From positions 434,001 through 498,000 of the forward strand of contig CAVZPO010000023.1 in assembly GCA_963777165.1 (NCBI GenBank): a DNA stretch of 64,000 nucleotides. Reading direction: 5' to 3'. This document shows positions 33,860-44,076 of this stretch, one piece after another. The DNA is from DYJB01 sp963777165. GTDB lineage: Bacteria; Chloroflexota; Anaerolineae; Anaerolineales; E44-bin32. Positions within the stretch are counted from its first letter, which is position 1, and each line of letters begins with the position of its first letter. The translations under genes were made by a program, and so were the position numbers. The notes under the pieces were generated by a model, which made no database searches, had not been told where the DNA came from, and saw only the letters and a program-made list of their open reading frames with translations.

Positions 33860-36800
33860 CTACTTTGTCGCCCCTGCAGACAACCCCACCGACTTCGCAG
33901 GCCGGGCGCCCTGTGTCGACGGCTCGAACCCGGTTGCCCGATCCCCGAGCATCGCCGCGACCGCCTGGACAGGGTGCAGCGCCCGCACGCCCGCGCCGTC
34001 CTGGATCTGGATCCGGCACGAGAAACCGGGGGCGCAGACGGCCTGGCCGGCGGCCGCAGCCGCCCGTACGGCAGGCAACAGCCGCTGCTCCGCGATCTGG
34101 ACCGAGAGCTCAACGTGTTCTACTTCGTACCCAAACGAACCGGCCATCCCGCAGCAGCCGGCATCGATCTCGCTTGGCGCCCACCCGGCGACCCGCAGCA
34201 TCTCCAAGGTGGGCTGCACGCCGACCAGCGCCTTGGTGTAGCAATGCCCGTGCAACGCGCATGCCCCAGGGTCCGGTGCCCAGGACCGAACTCGATCCAG
34301 TGGACGCGTGCCGTCGGCCTCTGGTCGAACGAGGAATTCCTCGATCAACAGGGACGCGCTGGCGACGCTCCGGGCAAGCGGATCTCGGGGGAAGAACTCG
34401 AGGTACTCGTCGCGGAGCGTGAGGATGCACGAAGGCTCCAGGCCCACGATCGGTGTCCCGGCCTCGGCGTACGGGGACAGGACGCGGCAGATTCTGCTCG
34501 GCCATGCGCCGCGCCCTTCCCAGAAGACCCTTGGAGATCATCGGCCGGCCGCAGCAAGCTTGTCCCTTCGCTAACAGGACCCGGCAGCCGCAGGCCTCCA
34601 AGACCTCGACCGCGGCCTGCCCCACTTCTGGCGACATGGTCTCGGTGTATGTGTCCAGGAAGAGGACGACCGGGCGCCCTCCTTCCTTCACCGGTCGACG
34701 AGCAAACCACTGGCTGAAACGCCGGGCGGCGAATTGGGGCAGCTTCCTGCGGCTGGCGATCCCGAGCAAGTGCTCCTGGAGCCATTTCGTGGCGCGCAGC
34801 GGCGCGAGCGCATTGGGGATGGCGTGCAGCCGCTGCCCCCAGCCGGCGAGGGTGTGGATCTCCCCAAAGGCGCGCGAGCGGAGCGGGACGCCGTGCTCCG
34901 CCTGGTACGCGGCGAGGAACTCGGCCTTCATCCGCGCCATGTCGACGGCAGACGGGCACTCTGACTTGCAGGCTTTGCACTCGAGGCACAGGTCGAGGAC
35001 GGCATGCAACTCAGCGCCGGTGAGGGCGCCGGGCTCCAGGACGCCGGAGAACGCGGCCCGCAGCGCGTTGGCGCGCCCGCGCGTGGAGTGTGCCTCGTCG
35101 CGCAGCGCCTGATACGACGGGCACATCACGCCCTCGCTCTTCAGACACACGCCCTGACCGTTGCACCCCTCGGCCGCGTGCGCCCAGTCCAGCTCCCGAT
35201 CGAAGGCGAACCATGTTCGACGCTCACTGGCGCCCGGGAGGGCCGGCGGACGCAGGTCCTCATCCGGGCCGCTCTGCGCACCGGCCACCGGCACGACCTT
35301 GCCAGGGTTCATGATGCCTCGGGGGTCCCATGCCTCCTTCAGGTCGCGGAAAGCCTGGACCAACTCGGGGCCGAACAACCGCTCGTTGTAGCGTGTCCGG
35401 GACAGCCCATCGCCATGTTCACCCGAGAGCGCGCCACCCATCTCCAGCACGATCTCCAGGATGGCATCGGCGATGCGGCGCATCCGCTCGCGGTCGCCGT
35501 CATCTTTGAGATTGAGTAATGGCCGCAGGTGAAGACACCCCGCCGAAGCGTGCGCGTACCACTCGCCGCGGGTGCCCTGCTCTGCCAACAGCCGGTCGAC
35601 CCGACGCACATACTCGCCCAGCCGCTCCACGGGAACGGCAACGTCCTCGACAAATTCGATCGGCTTGAGGTCTCCGGGCAGCGACATCAGAAGGCCGAGG
35701 CCCGCCTTACGCACCGCCCATACGTCATCCTGCGCCTGCCGGTCGGCGATTACGACCCCGCGGTCTGCAAGCGTCGTCGCCTGCGCCACCGCATCTGCGT
35801 GAGTTTCGCCGGTGAATTCAACCACCAGGAGCGCCTCGGCCGCCGGTGGGGCGAAGTGCGACTTGCGAGCGTACTCGGGAACGCTCGCCGCGCGGTCGAG
35901 CAGGCTGCGCGGGACCAGTTCGACCGCCGCAGGCCGAAGGCCCAGCAGCTCGTGGGCCGCATCACAGGCTTCGGCGATGCCGGAAAATGCCAGGAGAACC
36001 AGCGCCAACCCCTGCGGTCGCGGCACGAGCCGCAGGCGCGCCCGGCCGACGGCTGCCAGTGTGCCTTCGGAGCCGCACAGAAGGGTCGCCAGGTTCAGCC
36101 CCTGATCGGACGGATAGGGGCCGGGCTCGGCATACCAGGAGGGCGGCCTTTGTGGATGGAAGCCGGTGAGATAGTTGAGGCCGTATCCCGATGCTCGCCG
36201 CCATGTGCGCGGCCAACGCTTCTCAACCAGCCCGGCACAGCGGGAGCGAAGCTCGAGCGCCGAGCGGTAGATCTGCGCCTCCAGCGATCGACCCGCAGCC
36301 AGCTGTTCGGCTTCCAATTCGGTCTTCGGCCCAAGCCGAACGATCGACCCGTCACTCAGCACAGCCTCGACTGAACTCGAGGTGATCCGAGGTCATGCCA
36401 TACCGAATGGAGTGCGATCCGCTGGCATTGTTCCCCACGATGCCGCCCACGGTCGCGCGGTCGGCAGAGGCGGGGTCGGGGCCGAACATCAGCCCGTGCC
36501 GGGCCCCGACCATATTGACGGACGAGAGGACGGCGCCCGCCTCGGCTTCGATCATGCCCGCGCCGGGGACCGGCTCCTCGATTCGCCGAAGGTGCCGGGT
36601 GAGGTCCAGGATGACCGCCGCGCCGACGGCCTGACCGGCCAGGCTGGTCCCTGCTCCCGCGGCAGCACCGGCAGCCCGAGATCCGCGGCGGCGGCAATGA
36701 TGTGGGAGAGCTCGGGCAGGTCGCGGGGGAAGGCGACGCCCAGGGGTTGGATCTGGTGGTTGGAGGCGTCGCTGCTGTACAGAACCCGGCTTAGCCGGTC

Positions 36801-36874
36801 GGTTCGAATCTCGCATCCGACGCGGGCGCGCAGCGCATCCAGCACGCCTGAGGCGGCTGCATCGTGAGGGATGC

Positions 36875-36878
<4 letters not shown>
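33860..36878 (-). pseudogene. FAD-linked oxidase/Fe-S fusion (YdiJ-like, D-2-hydroxyglutarate dehydrogenase type), multiply frameshifted
   Basis: Corrected, this is a ~1005-aa fusion close in length to E. coli YdiJ (1018 aa). The FAD_binding_4 part includes GLPVLPR-GAGTSLAGQAVG, GGIVGNNASGSHSIRYG and DGSIVRLGPKTELEAEQ. The FAD-oxidase C-terminal part has LRPLLNLKDDGDRERMRRIA and SGEHGDGLSRTRYNERLFG. Fe-S motifs are CNGQGVCLKSEGVMCPSY and CLECKACKSECPSAVDMARM. CCG motifs include GQACCGRPMISKG and DAGCCGMAGSFGYEVEH. Three indels break it: a missing C in the run 36656-36658, an extra A at 36374-36375 and an extra G at 36486 minus 2000 (34486-34487). D-2-hydroxyglutarate, D-lactate or glycolate are possible substrates. 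The start ATG overlaps the hflX stop. Confidence 0.87.
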
Positions 36879-38233
<1,355 letters not shown>

Positions 38234-38302
38234 CCGATCCCGGTCCCTCAGCGGGCGATCGAGTCTGGGGAGTGTACGTCTAAGCCGAGTTGGGGTAAAG
38301 GG

Positions 38303-39232
38303 CTAGCGGCGTGAGAGGATCCAGGCTTGGATCACCCGCCCAACTTGCCCGAGACTTTCCGCGGTGATCTTGTCCAGTGTGTCGGCCGTGGTGTGCCAGT
38401 ACGCATACGGCAGGCCGATGATGTCGACGGCCGGGATGCCACGGGCCAGAAACGGTCGATGGTCGTCCACGATCGGCACGCCGATCTCCTGGACGAAGGC
38501 CTCTGAGCCCAGGGTGTCGGCGAGGCTCCAGATCTCGTCCAGCAGGGTTACATCGGAGGTCGCCTCCCGGCGGATCTGTAGGTCGGCGCCCCCCACCATA
38601 TCGAGAATGACCACCGCCTGAGGCGTGACGGTGAGATCGGCAGCGAACGCGGCTGCGCCGGCACTCCACTCCCACCCATCAAGCCCGCCGCTGTCCTCGC
38701 CATCGAAGAAAGTCAGCCAGACCTCGCGTCCGTCGAGATCAGGTGGAAGGACACGCGCCAATTCAAGAAGTATGGCCACGCCGGAAGCCCCATCATTGGC
38801 GCCAGGCACGGGCCGAGCCGGGTCGACCGGGTCACGATCAGCCTTGGGACGAGTGTCGTAATGCGCTCCGATCACGATCGGGCCATCCTGTGAAGCTCCC
38901 CGTTTGCCCACCAGGTTGCGGAGCTCAACACCCCGGTAGATGACCGTGTGGACGGTGGTCTCCCAGCCGAGTGTTTCCAGCGAGGCTGCAATCCACTTCT
39001 CGACCTCAGCGTGCCCTGCCGTCCCGGGAATGCGCGGCCCAAACGACATCTGCCGTCCCGCGAGAAGCAGTGCCGCTTCCCCGTCAAATTCCGGCGCTGG
39101 GCGGCGCGCACAACCAACCGCGGCAAGTGCCACCGCACCGGCTAACAAGATGAGCGCCATGCGCGTAGCCTTGTGTTGCTCAGTGGGGGTGTAGAGGGGG
39201 GTGAGGTAGCGATAGTTAGTGGCTATGCGCAT
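38303..39232 (-). CDS. M28-family metallopeptidase/glutaminyl cyclase-like lipoprotein
   Basis: The 309-aa protein has the M28 zinc motifs: VIGAHYDTRPKADRDP (first His and Asp), PGANDGASGVAILLELARVL (bridging Asp), WLTFFDGEDSGGLDGWEWSA (catalytic Glu-Asp/Glu), ILDMVGGADLQIRRE, and the C-terminal His in YAYWHTTADTLDKI. WHTxxDT is typical of aminopeptidases and glutaminyl-peptide cyclotransferases. LAGAVALAAVGCARRP near residue 30-45 is a lipobox, so it is exported and lipid-anchored. The start is uncertain: the ATG at 39232 overlaps trmFO by 10 bases and gives basic residues before the hydrophobic core; the ATG at 39160 (285 aa) is the alternative. Confidence 0.85.
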   Translation of the reverse strand: MRIATNYRYLTPLYTPTEQHKATRMALILLAGAVALAAVGCARRPAPEFDGEAALLLAGRQMSFGPRIPGTAGHAEVEKWIAASLETLGWETTVHTVIYRGVELRNLVGKRGASQDGPIVIGAHYDTRPKADRDPVDPARPVPGANDGASGVAILLELARVLPPDLDGREVWLTFFDGEDSGGLDGWEWSAGAAAFAADLTVTPQAVVILDMVGGADLQIRREATSDVTLLDEIWSLADTLGSEAFVQEIGVPIVDDHRPFLARGIPAVDIIGLPYAYWHTTADTLDKITAESLGQVGRVIQAWILSRR

Positions 39233-40584
39233 GGTTCAGACGTGCTTTCGAGGGCATCTGACAGGCTCATCTCCGACCTCTCGGCATAGGCCTTGGCTCG
39301 CTCAGGGCGTCCCCGCGGGCGATCCGCAAGCGGCTCCAGCAGGCCGAGGTTGGCTTTCATCGGCTGGAAGGTCCTAGGTTCGGCCTCCGTCACATAGCGG
39401 CAAAGGGCTCCGAGCATCGTCGTCGGGGGCAGCACGATTGGATCACTGCCATGCGCAAGCCGCGAGGCGTTCACTCCCGCCAACAGCCCTGTGGCGATGT
39501 TCCCCAGATAGCCTTCTACTCCGGTCAGTTGCCCGGCTATCAGCAGGTCATCCCTGCCGCGAAGCTGCAGTGTCGGCCGCAGCAGGCGCGGTGCGTTCAC
39601 GAAGGTATTGCGATGCATCTGGCCATAGCGGGCGAATCGCGCCTGTGCCAGCCCCGGGATCATGCGCAGGACCCGGCGCTGCGCCGCCTCGCTCATGTTG
39701 GTCTGAAAGCCGACCAGGTTGTACAGACTCCCGGCAGCATTGTCCTGACGGAGTTGAACGACGGCGTGGGGCCGCTTCCCCGTCCGCGGGTCACGGAGCC
39801 CCACCGGGCGCAATGGACCAAACGCTAACGCCTGCCGGCCACGTTCAGCGATGATCTCGACCGGGAGGCAGCCCTCGAAGAAGCGGTCCATCCCGGCGCG
39901 TACGCCTTCGTGGATCGCCCCCTCAAACTCCCGCAGCTCGATGCGCTCCGCCGAGAGCAGCGCGTCCACGAATGCCTCGTATTCTGCGGCGTCGAGGGGA
40001 CAGTTCAGGTAGTCGCCTTCCAGCTCCTGGCCGCGACCGTAGCGCGAGGCGCGGTAGGCGATGCCCAGGTCGATGGTCTCTGCCTCCACGATCGGCGAGA
40101 GCGCATCAAAGAAGTACAGATGCTCCTCGCCTGCCAGCCGCGCTAGCTCGGACGACAGTGCCGGCGAGGTCAATGGACCGCTGGCGATCACGACCAACCC
40201 CTCCGGGACGGCGCGAGCTTCCTCGCGCACGACCACGATCCGAGGATGTGACTCGATCGCTCGTGTGACGCCCTCAGAAAAGCGCACGCGGTCCACCGCC
40301 AGCGCGCCGCCCGCCGGGAGGGACGCAGATTTGGCCTCTCGCAGCAGAAGAGAGCCTAGCCGCTCGAGCTCCGCCATCAGGATCCCAGACGCCCGATCAG
40401 GGAGCGCGGACCCGAGCGAATTCGAGCACACCAGCTCGGCCAGGTGCCCGGTTTGATGGGCGCCGGTCTGCCTGGCCGGGCGCATCTCGAGCAGCACAAC
40501 CTGCAGGCCGCGCTCAGCCGCCTGCCAGGCAGCCTCACTGCCCGCCAGCCCTCCCCCGATGACGACCACCGTCGGCGTTGACAT
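39223..40584 (-). CDS. trmFO: Methylenetetrahydrofolate-tRNA-(uracil-5-)-methyltransferase TrmFO
   Basis: TrmFO (453 aa) methylates U54 of tRNA using methylene-THF and FADH2. VVVIGGGLAGSEAAWQAAER is the FAD-binding start, then QTGHLAELVCSNSLGS, the TrmFO/GidA-family motif with the catalytic Cys region. FFDALSPIVEAETID, YLNCPLDAAEYEAFVDALL and PVGLRDPRTGKRPHAVVQLR are TrmFO hallmarks. NLVGFQTNMSEAAQRRVLRM and VEGYLGNIATGLLAGVNASR close it. It is divergent from rpoN with a 96-bp shared upstream region. Confidence 0.96.
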   Translation of the reverse strand: MSTPTVVVIGGGLAGSEAAWQAAERGLQVVLLEMRPARQTGAHQTGHLAELVCSNSLGSALPDRASGILMAELERLGSLLLREAKSASLPAGGALAVDRVRFSEGVTRAIESHPRIVVVREEARAVPEGLVVIASGPLTSPALSSELARLAGEEHLYFFDALSPIVEAETIDLGIAYRASRYGRGQELEGDYLNCPLDAAEYEAFVDALLSAERIELREFEGAIHEGVRAGMDRFFEGCLPVEIIAERGRQALAFGPLRPVGLRDPRTGKRPHAVVQLRQDNAAGSLYNLVGFQTNMSEAAQRRVLRMIPGLAQARFARYGQMHRNTFVNAPRLLRPTLQLRGRDDLLIAGQLTGVEGYLGNIATGLLAGVNASRLAHGSDPIVLPPTTMLGALCRYVTEAEPRTFQPMKANLGLLEPLADRPRGRPERAKAYAERSEMSLSDALESTSEPCA

Positions 40585-40612
40585 GGCACGATTTTAGCAT
40601 GCTGTCCTGAGA

Positions 40613-40628
40613 TGGCATAGAACTTGCA
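40613..40628 (+). promoter_or_regulatory. rpoN: Sigma-54-like -24/-12 element upstream of rpoN
   Basis: TGGCATA-GAAC-TTGCA matches the sigma-54 consensus TGGCACG-N4-TTGCA except at two -24 positions. It lies about 50 bases before the rpoN ATG, suggesting sigma-54 autoregulation. A second, weaker copy (TGGCACG-ATTT-TAGCA, 40584-40599) lies just upstream and overlaps the trmFO start. Confidence 0.5.
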
Positions 40629-40634
40629 TCCTGC

Positions 40635-40662
40635 TTGCGCAATACGGGCATTCCTGTATACT
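40635..40662 (+). promoter_or_regulatory. rpoN: Sigma-70-type promoter of rpoN
   Basis: TTGCGC (40635-40640), a 16-base spacer and TATACT (40657-40662) place transcription start about 12 bases before the ATG at 40681. Confidence 0.6.
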
Positions 40663-40680
40663 CCCACAGCGAGGCGGACC

Positions 40681-42099
40681 ATGCTTCAGGTACAAGATCA
40701 GTCCATTCGACCCCTGACCACAGCCCACCTGGCGCAGACCATGACGCTCCTGGCGCTGTCGAACCTCGAGCTTCGAGACAAGGTCCTGGGTGAGCTGGCG
40801 GCCAATCCGGCCCTCGAACTGCTCGAAGACCGGGTGTGCCCGTCCTGTCACCGCCACCTGGCTAAACACGGCCCCTGCCCGACCTGCAGCCGGCCTATGG
40901 CCGACGACGGACCGATCGTCTTCCTGTCGCCTCGTGAGGCAGCCTTTGGCCGCCGCGAGGCACAGCCAGACGACCAACCGGCCGAGCGCGAGCCCGCTGC
41001 TCCAGAGGACCTGGCGGTCCACGTCCTGCAGCAGTTAGCTGCTGAGTTGGAACCCGGCGATCGCCACTTGGCGGCGTATGTCCTCTCCTCGCTGGATGAG
41101 GACGGGTTCCTTCAGGACCCGCCGGCCATCCTCGCCCGCACCACACGCTCCTCCCTCTCGCAGGTAGAGCGCGTCCTGAATATGATTTCCCGCGCCGATC
41201 CGCCGGGGCTGGCGACCACCGGACCCCGACAAGCGCTCCTGGCCCAGCTTTCGCTGCACGATCCGAACTCATCCCTCAGCCAACTCGCCCGCCGCATCCT
41301 AGAGGAGGCTTTCTCCGAGCTGGGCCGACACGAGTTCGAACGGATCGCCCAGATGCTCAACGTCCCGCTCAGCCGGGTCCGACAGGCGGCCGCATTCATT
41401 CAGGAAAACCTCAACCCCTACCCTGCCCGCGCTTATTGGGGATCGGGACGCCAACCGCAAAGCACCGACCCCAACGTCTACCACAATCCGGACATCCAGA
41501 TCACCCACAGCAACGGTGAACTCGATGCGCCGCTGATGGTCGAGATCTTCGCCCCGGTCGCCGGCTGGCTGCGCGTCAACCCGATGTTCCGCCAGGCCGC
41601 CCCTGAAGGCGGAGAGGAAGTCTCCGAAGAATGGGCTCGCCACCTCGAACGCGCCGCCCTGTTCGTCAAGTGCCTGCAGCAGCGCAATAACACGATGCGC
41701 CGAATGCTGGAGCTCCTCGTCCGTCACCAGCGCGGCTTCATCCTGAACGGCGATCGGTACCTGGAGCCGATGACCCGCGCGCGCCTGGCCATCGAAATCG
41801 GCGTGCACGAGTCAACTGTCTCGCGCGCTGTCTCGCATAAGTCGGTCGCCCTGCCCGATGGACGCATCATCCCGCTAGATCGCTTCTTCGATCGCAGCCT
41901 CTCGGTGCGTGATCGCATCAAGGAGCTCGTCGAACTCGAGGCCCGGCCGTTGACTGACGATGAGATCGTCGACAACCTGCGCAAGGAAGGCGTTCAGGTC
42001 GCGCGGCGCACGGTGGCCAAGTATCGGGCGATCGAAGGCATCTTGCCGGCGCGGCTGCGCCACCGCAAGAAGGATCAACCCGCCGCGCTCAGGGTGTAG
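40681..42099 (+). CDS. rpoN: RNA polymerase sigma-54 factor with N-terminal zinc-ribbon-like insertion
   Basis: This 472-aa protein is sigma-54. The N-terminus (RPLTTAHLAQTMTLLALSNL, ELAANPALELLED) is region I, which contacts the activator. The core-binding region follows with SSLDEDGFLQDPPAILAR. The C-terminal part has RGFILNGDRYLEPMTRARLA, IGVHESTVSRAVSHKSVALP and the RpoN box ARRTVAKYR (441-449), which reads the -24 element. Between region I and the core lie four cysteines, CPSC (53-56) and CPTC (66-69), as in a small zinc ribbon; this is unusual for RpoN. GAGG lies eight bases before the ATG. It heads rpoN-kinase-activator with only 3 bases before the kinase gene. Confidence 0.93.
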   Translation: MLQVQDQSIRPLTTAHLAQTMTLLALSNLELRDKVLGELAANPALELLEDRVCPSCHRHLAKHGPCPTCSRPMADDGPIVFLSPREAAFGRREAQPDDQPAEREPAAPEDLAVHVLQQLAAELEPGDRHLAAYVLSSLDEDGFLQDPPAILARTTRSSLSQVERVLNMISRADPPGLATTGPRQALLAQLSLHDPNSSLSQLARRILEEAFSELGRHEFERIAQMLNVPLSRVRQAAAFIQENLNPYPARAYWGSGRQPQSTDPNVYHNPDIQITHSNGELDAPLMVEIFAPVAGWLRVNPMFRQAAPEGGEEVSEEWARHLERAALFVKCLQQRNNTMRRMLELLVRHQRGFILNGDRYLEPMTRARLAIEIGVHESTVSRAVSHKSVALPDGRIIPLDRFFDRSLSVRDRIKELVELEARPLTDDEIVDNLRKEGVQVARRTVAKYRAIEGILPARLRHRKKDQPAALRV

Positions 42100-42102
42100 A
42101 CG

Positions 42103-44076
42103 TTGCCGACCAACACACAGCCGACGAGTCCACTATCCCGTCTGTTCAGGCCTGATCCACACCGAGAGCTCTTCCGGATTCTGGCGGACTCGTTGGCCGA
42201 TGCGGTGATGGTCCTATCGCCCGACGCGTCGTCGTTCCTCTCCTGCAATCATGCGTTTCTGCTCCTGACCGGATTCGCCCGGGCCGACGCAGAGTCTCTG
42301 GCCCCGATCGATCTGTTCCCCGGCGAACCCGGGGAACAGACGCTTGCAGCGTTGACCGGCGACTGGTCATCCTCGGAGTTGAAGCTCGAGGATGTCGCAC
42401 TCAAGCTGCGCTCGGGCGAGATCGCGCCTGTGGACCTCTCGGCCACTGCGGTCGGAGCGCCTCGCTTCGCCGTGTTGCTCCGTCTGCGTCCCAGCAGCCA
42501 GCGGCGGCGCCTGCAGGAGCGAGAGGCTGCCGAGGCCGATCGCCTCGGTCAGCTTGCCGCCTTGACGTCTACTCTGTTGGACGGGTCCGGGCCGGCCGTC
42601 GGGCGCGCCCTCGACGTGACTCGCCAGGTTCTGGGCGCGGAGGCCGCTGCGGTCTACCGCGTTTCAGCCGCCAGCCGCGAATACATCCTGGACGGCACAC
42701 TGCCTGCGGAGTTTCCTATCAGTCTGCCTCCCGAGCAGCTCGACCCGATTCTCAAACCAGGGATGTGGAGCCTGGGCCAACGCCCAGACCATCCGCTGCA
42801 CAAAGCAGCCCGCAGCGCCGGCTGGTCCGTCCTGCGCACCTCGCCGCTCGGCGCCCCGTCGGCATGGATCGGCGTCCTGCTCGCCGGCTGGACGAACGCC
42901 GACCTTGTTCCGGCGGAGTCTGAGACCCTCCTCGCCCTGGCGTCGAACGTCTGCCATGCGGCGCTTGTCCTTGGGCTGCAGCAGGCTGCCATGGCCGATA
43001 TCCAGGGATCGACGTATCAGGTCGAGACCGAGGTCAAGGCCCTGCTATCGGGCCTGCGCGAAGGCGTGTTGACGCTCGACCAGGACTTGCGCGTCGAGCG
43101 CGTCAACCTGGCGGCCGCTGAGCTCCTTGGCTATCAGCCGCGGGAGATGGAGGGCCAGGTCATCCAGGACGTCCTGGTCGGACCCAAGGACGTGCGCCCG
43201 CTCTTGCTGGATGCGCTCGGCCACGACCTGCGGACCGAGGAGACCGGACTGACTTTCCATCGACGCGATGGAACGGCATTCCCCGCGTACCTGCGCGTCC
43301 TGCCTACCGGCTCCGCCGGACGCACCCGGCTCCTCCTGGTCCTTGGCGACCGTTCGGAACATCAGGCGGCCGAAACGAGAAACGAAATGCTCACCCAGCG
43401 GGCGCTGCTCGGCGAAGTCAGCGCCATCTTCGCCCACGAGGTGCGCAACCCGATCAACAACATCAGCACCGGGGTCCAGCTCGTCTCCTCCCGCCTCGGG
43501 CCGGACCATCCCCTCCACGACTCGCTTGAACGGATCCGTAAAGAATGCATCCGCCTGGACCAGTTGATGAGCGACGTCCTTTTCTTTGCCCGCCCACTGG
43601 AGCTGAAGATGGAGCCCCTCGAGCTGGCCGAGATGATGCGGCGGCTGCTCGAGCGCTGGAAGCCGCGCCTGTCCCAGGCGGGCGTCCACACTCACACGGC
43701 GTTCGACCCCGCGGCGGGGATCGCCCTGGCCGATCCGCGCACGCTGGAGCAGGTCGTGGTCAACCTGCTCACCAATGCCCTGCAGGCGATGACCCAGGGA
43801 GGGACGTTGTCGGTGACCGTGGCGCCGTCCGTCGATGGCCAGGCGATCGAGCTCAAGGTCGCCGACACCGGCCCGGGCATTCCAGCGGACGTCGTCGAAC
43901 GCATTTTCGATCCGTTCTTCACCACCAAGAAGGACGGGACCGGCCTGGGATTGGCGATCAGCCGCCGGATTGTCGCCGCCCACAAAGGCACACTGCACGT
44001 CGAAAGCTACGCCGGCGCCGGGACGGTGTTCACCATCCGCCTTCCGAGATTCCTCGAGGATGAGGCTCCTGCATGA
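42103..44076 (+). CDS. PAS/GAF sensor histidine kinase (NtrB-like), partner of the sigma-54 activator
   Basis: A 657-aa cytosolic kinase starting at TTG, 3 bases after rpoN. It has an N-terminal PAS (LADAVMVLSPDASSFLSCNH), a GAF-like domain (about 170-300, ALDVTRQVLGAEAAAVYRV) and a second PAS (LREGVLTLDQDLRVERVNLA). The transmitter has IFAHEVRNPINNISTGVQLV with phospho-acceptor His445. Its ATP lid carries EQVVVNLLTNALQAM (N box), VADTGPGIPADVVERIFDPF (G1/F box) and DGTGLGLAISRRIVAAH (G2). No membrane helices, so it senses a cytoplasmic cue. It overlaps the activator gene (ATGA at 44073), a clear two-component pair. Confidence 0.92.
   Translation: MPTNTQPTSPLSRLFRPDPHRELFRILADSLADAVMVLSPDASSFLSCNHAFLLLTGFARADAESLAPIDLFPGEPGEQTLAALTGDWSSSELKLEDVALKLRSGEIAPVDLSATAVGAPRFAVLLRLRPSSQRRRLQEREAAEADRLGQLAALTSTLLDGSGPAVGRALDVTRQVLGAEAAAVYRVSAASREYILDGTLPAEFPISLPPEQLDPILKPGMWSLGQRPDHPLHKAARSAGWSVLRTSPLGAPSAWIGVLLAGWTNADLVPAESETLLALASNVCHAALVLGLQQAAMADIQGSTYQVETEVKALLSGLREGVLTLDQDLRVERVNLAAAELLGYQPREMEGQVIQDVLVGPKDVRPLLLDALGHDLRTEETGLTFHRRDGTAFPAYLRVLPTGSAGRTRLLLVLGDRSEHQAAETRNEMLTQRALLGEVSAIFAHEVRNPINNISTGVQLVSSRLGPDHPLHDSLERIRKECIRLDQLMSDVLFFARPLELKMEPLELAEMMRRLLERWKPRLSQAGVHTHTAFDPAAGIALADPRTLEQVVVNLLTNALQAMTQGGTLSVTVAPSVDGQAIELKVADTGPGIPADVVERIFDPFFTTKKDGTGLGLAISRRIVAAHKGTLHVESYAGAGTVFTIRLPRFLEDEAPA

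Noticed and set aside
40584..40599. Perfect TGGCACG -24 box with TAGCA as an independent sigma-54 promoter
   Set aside because: The -12 element lacks the TTGC core and the site overlaps the trmFO start codon; kept only as a note beside the better site at 40613.
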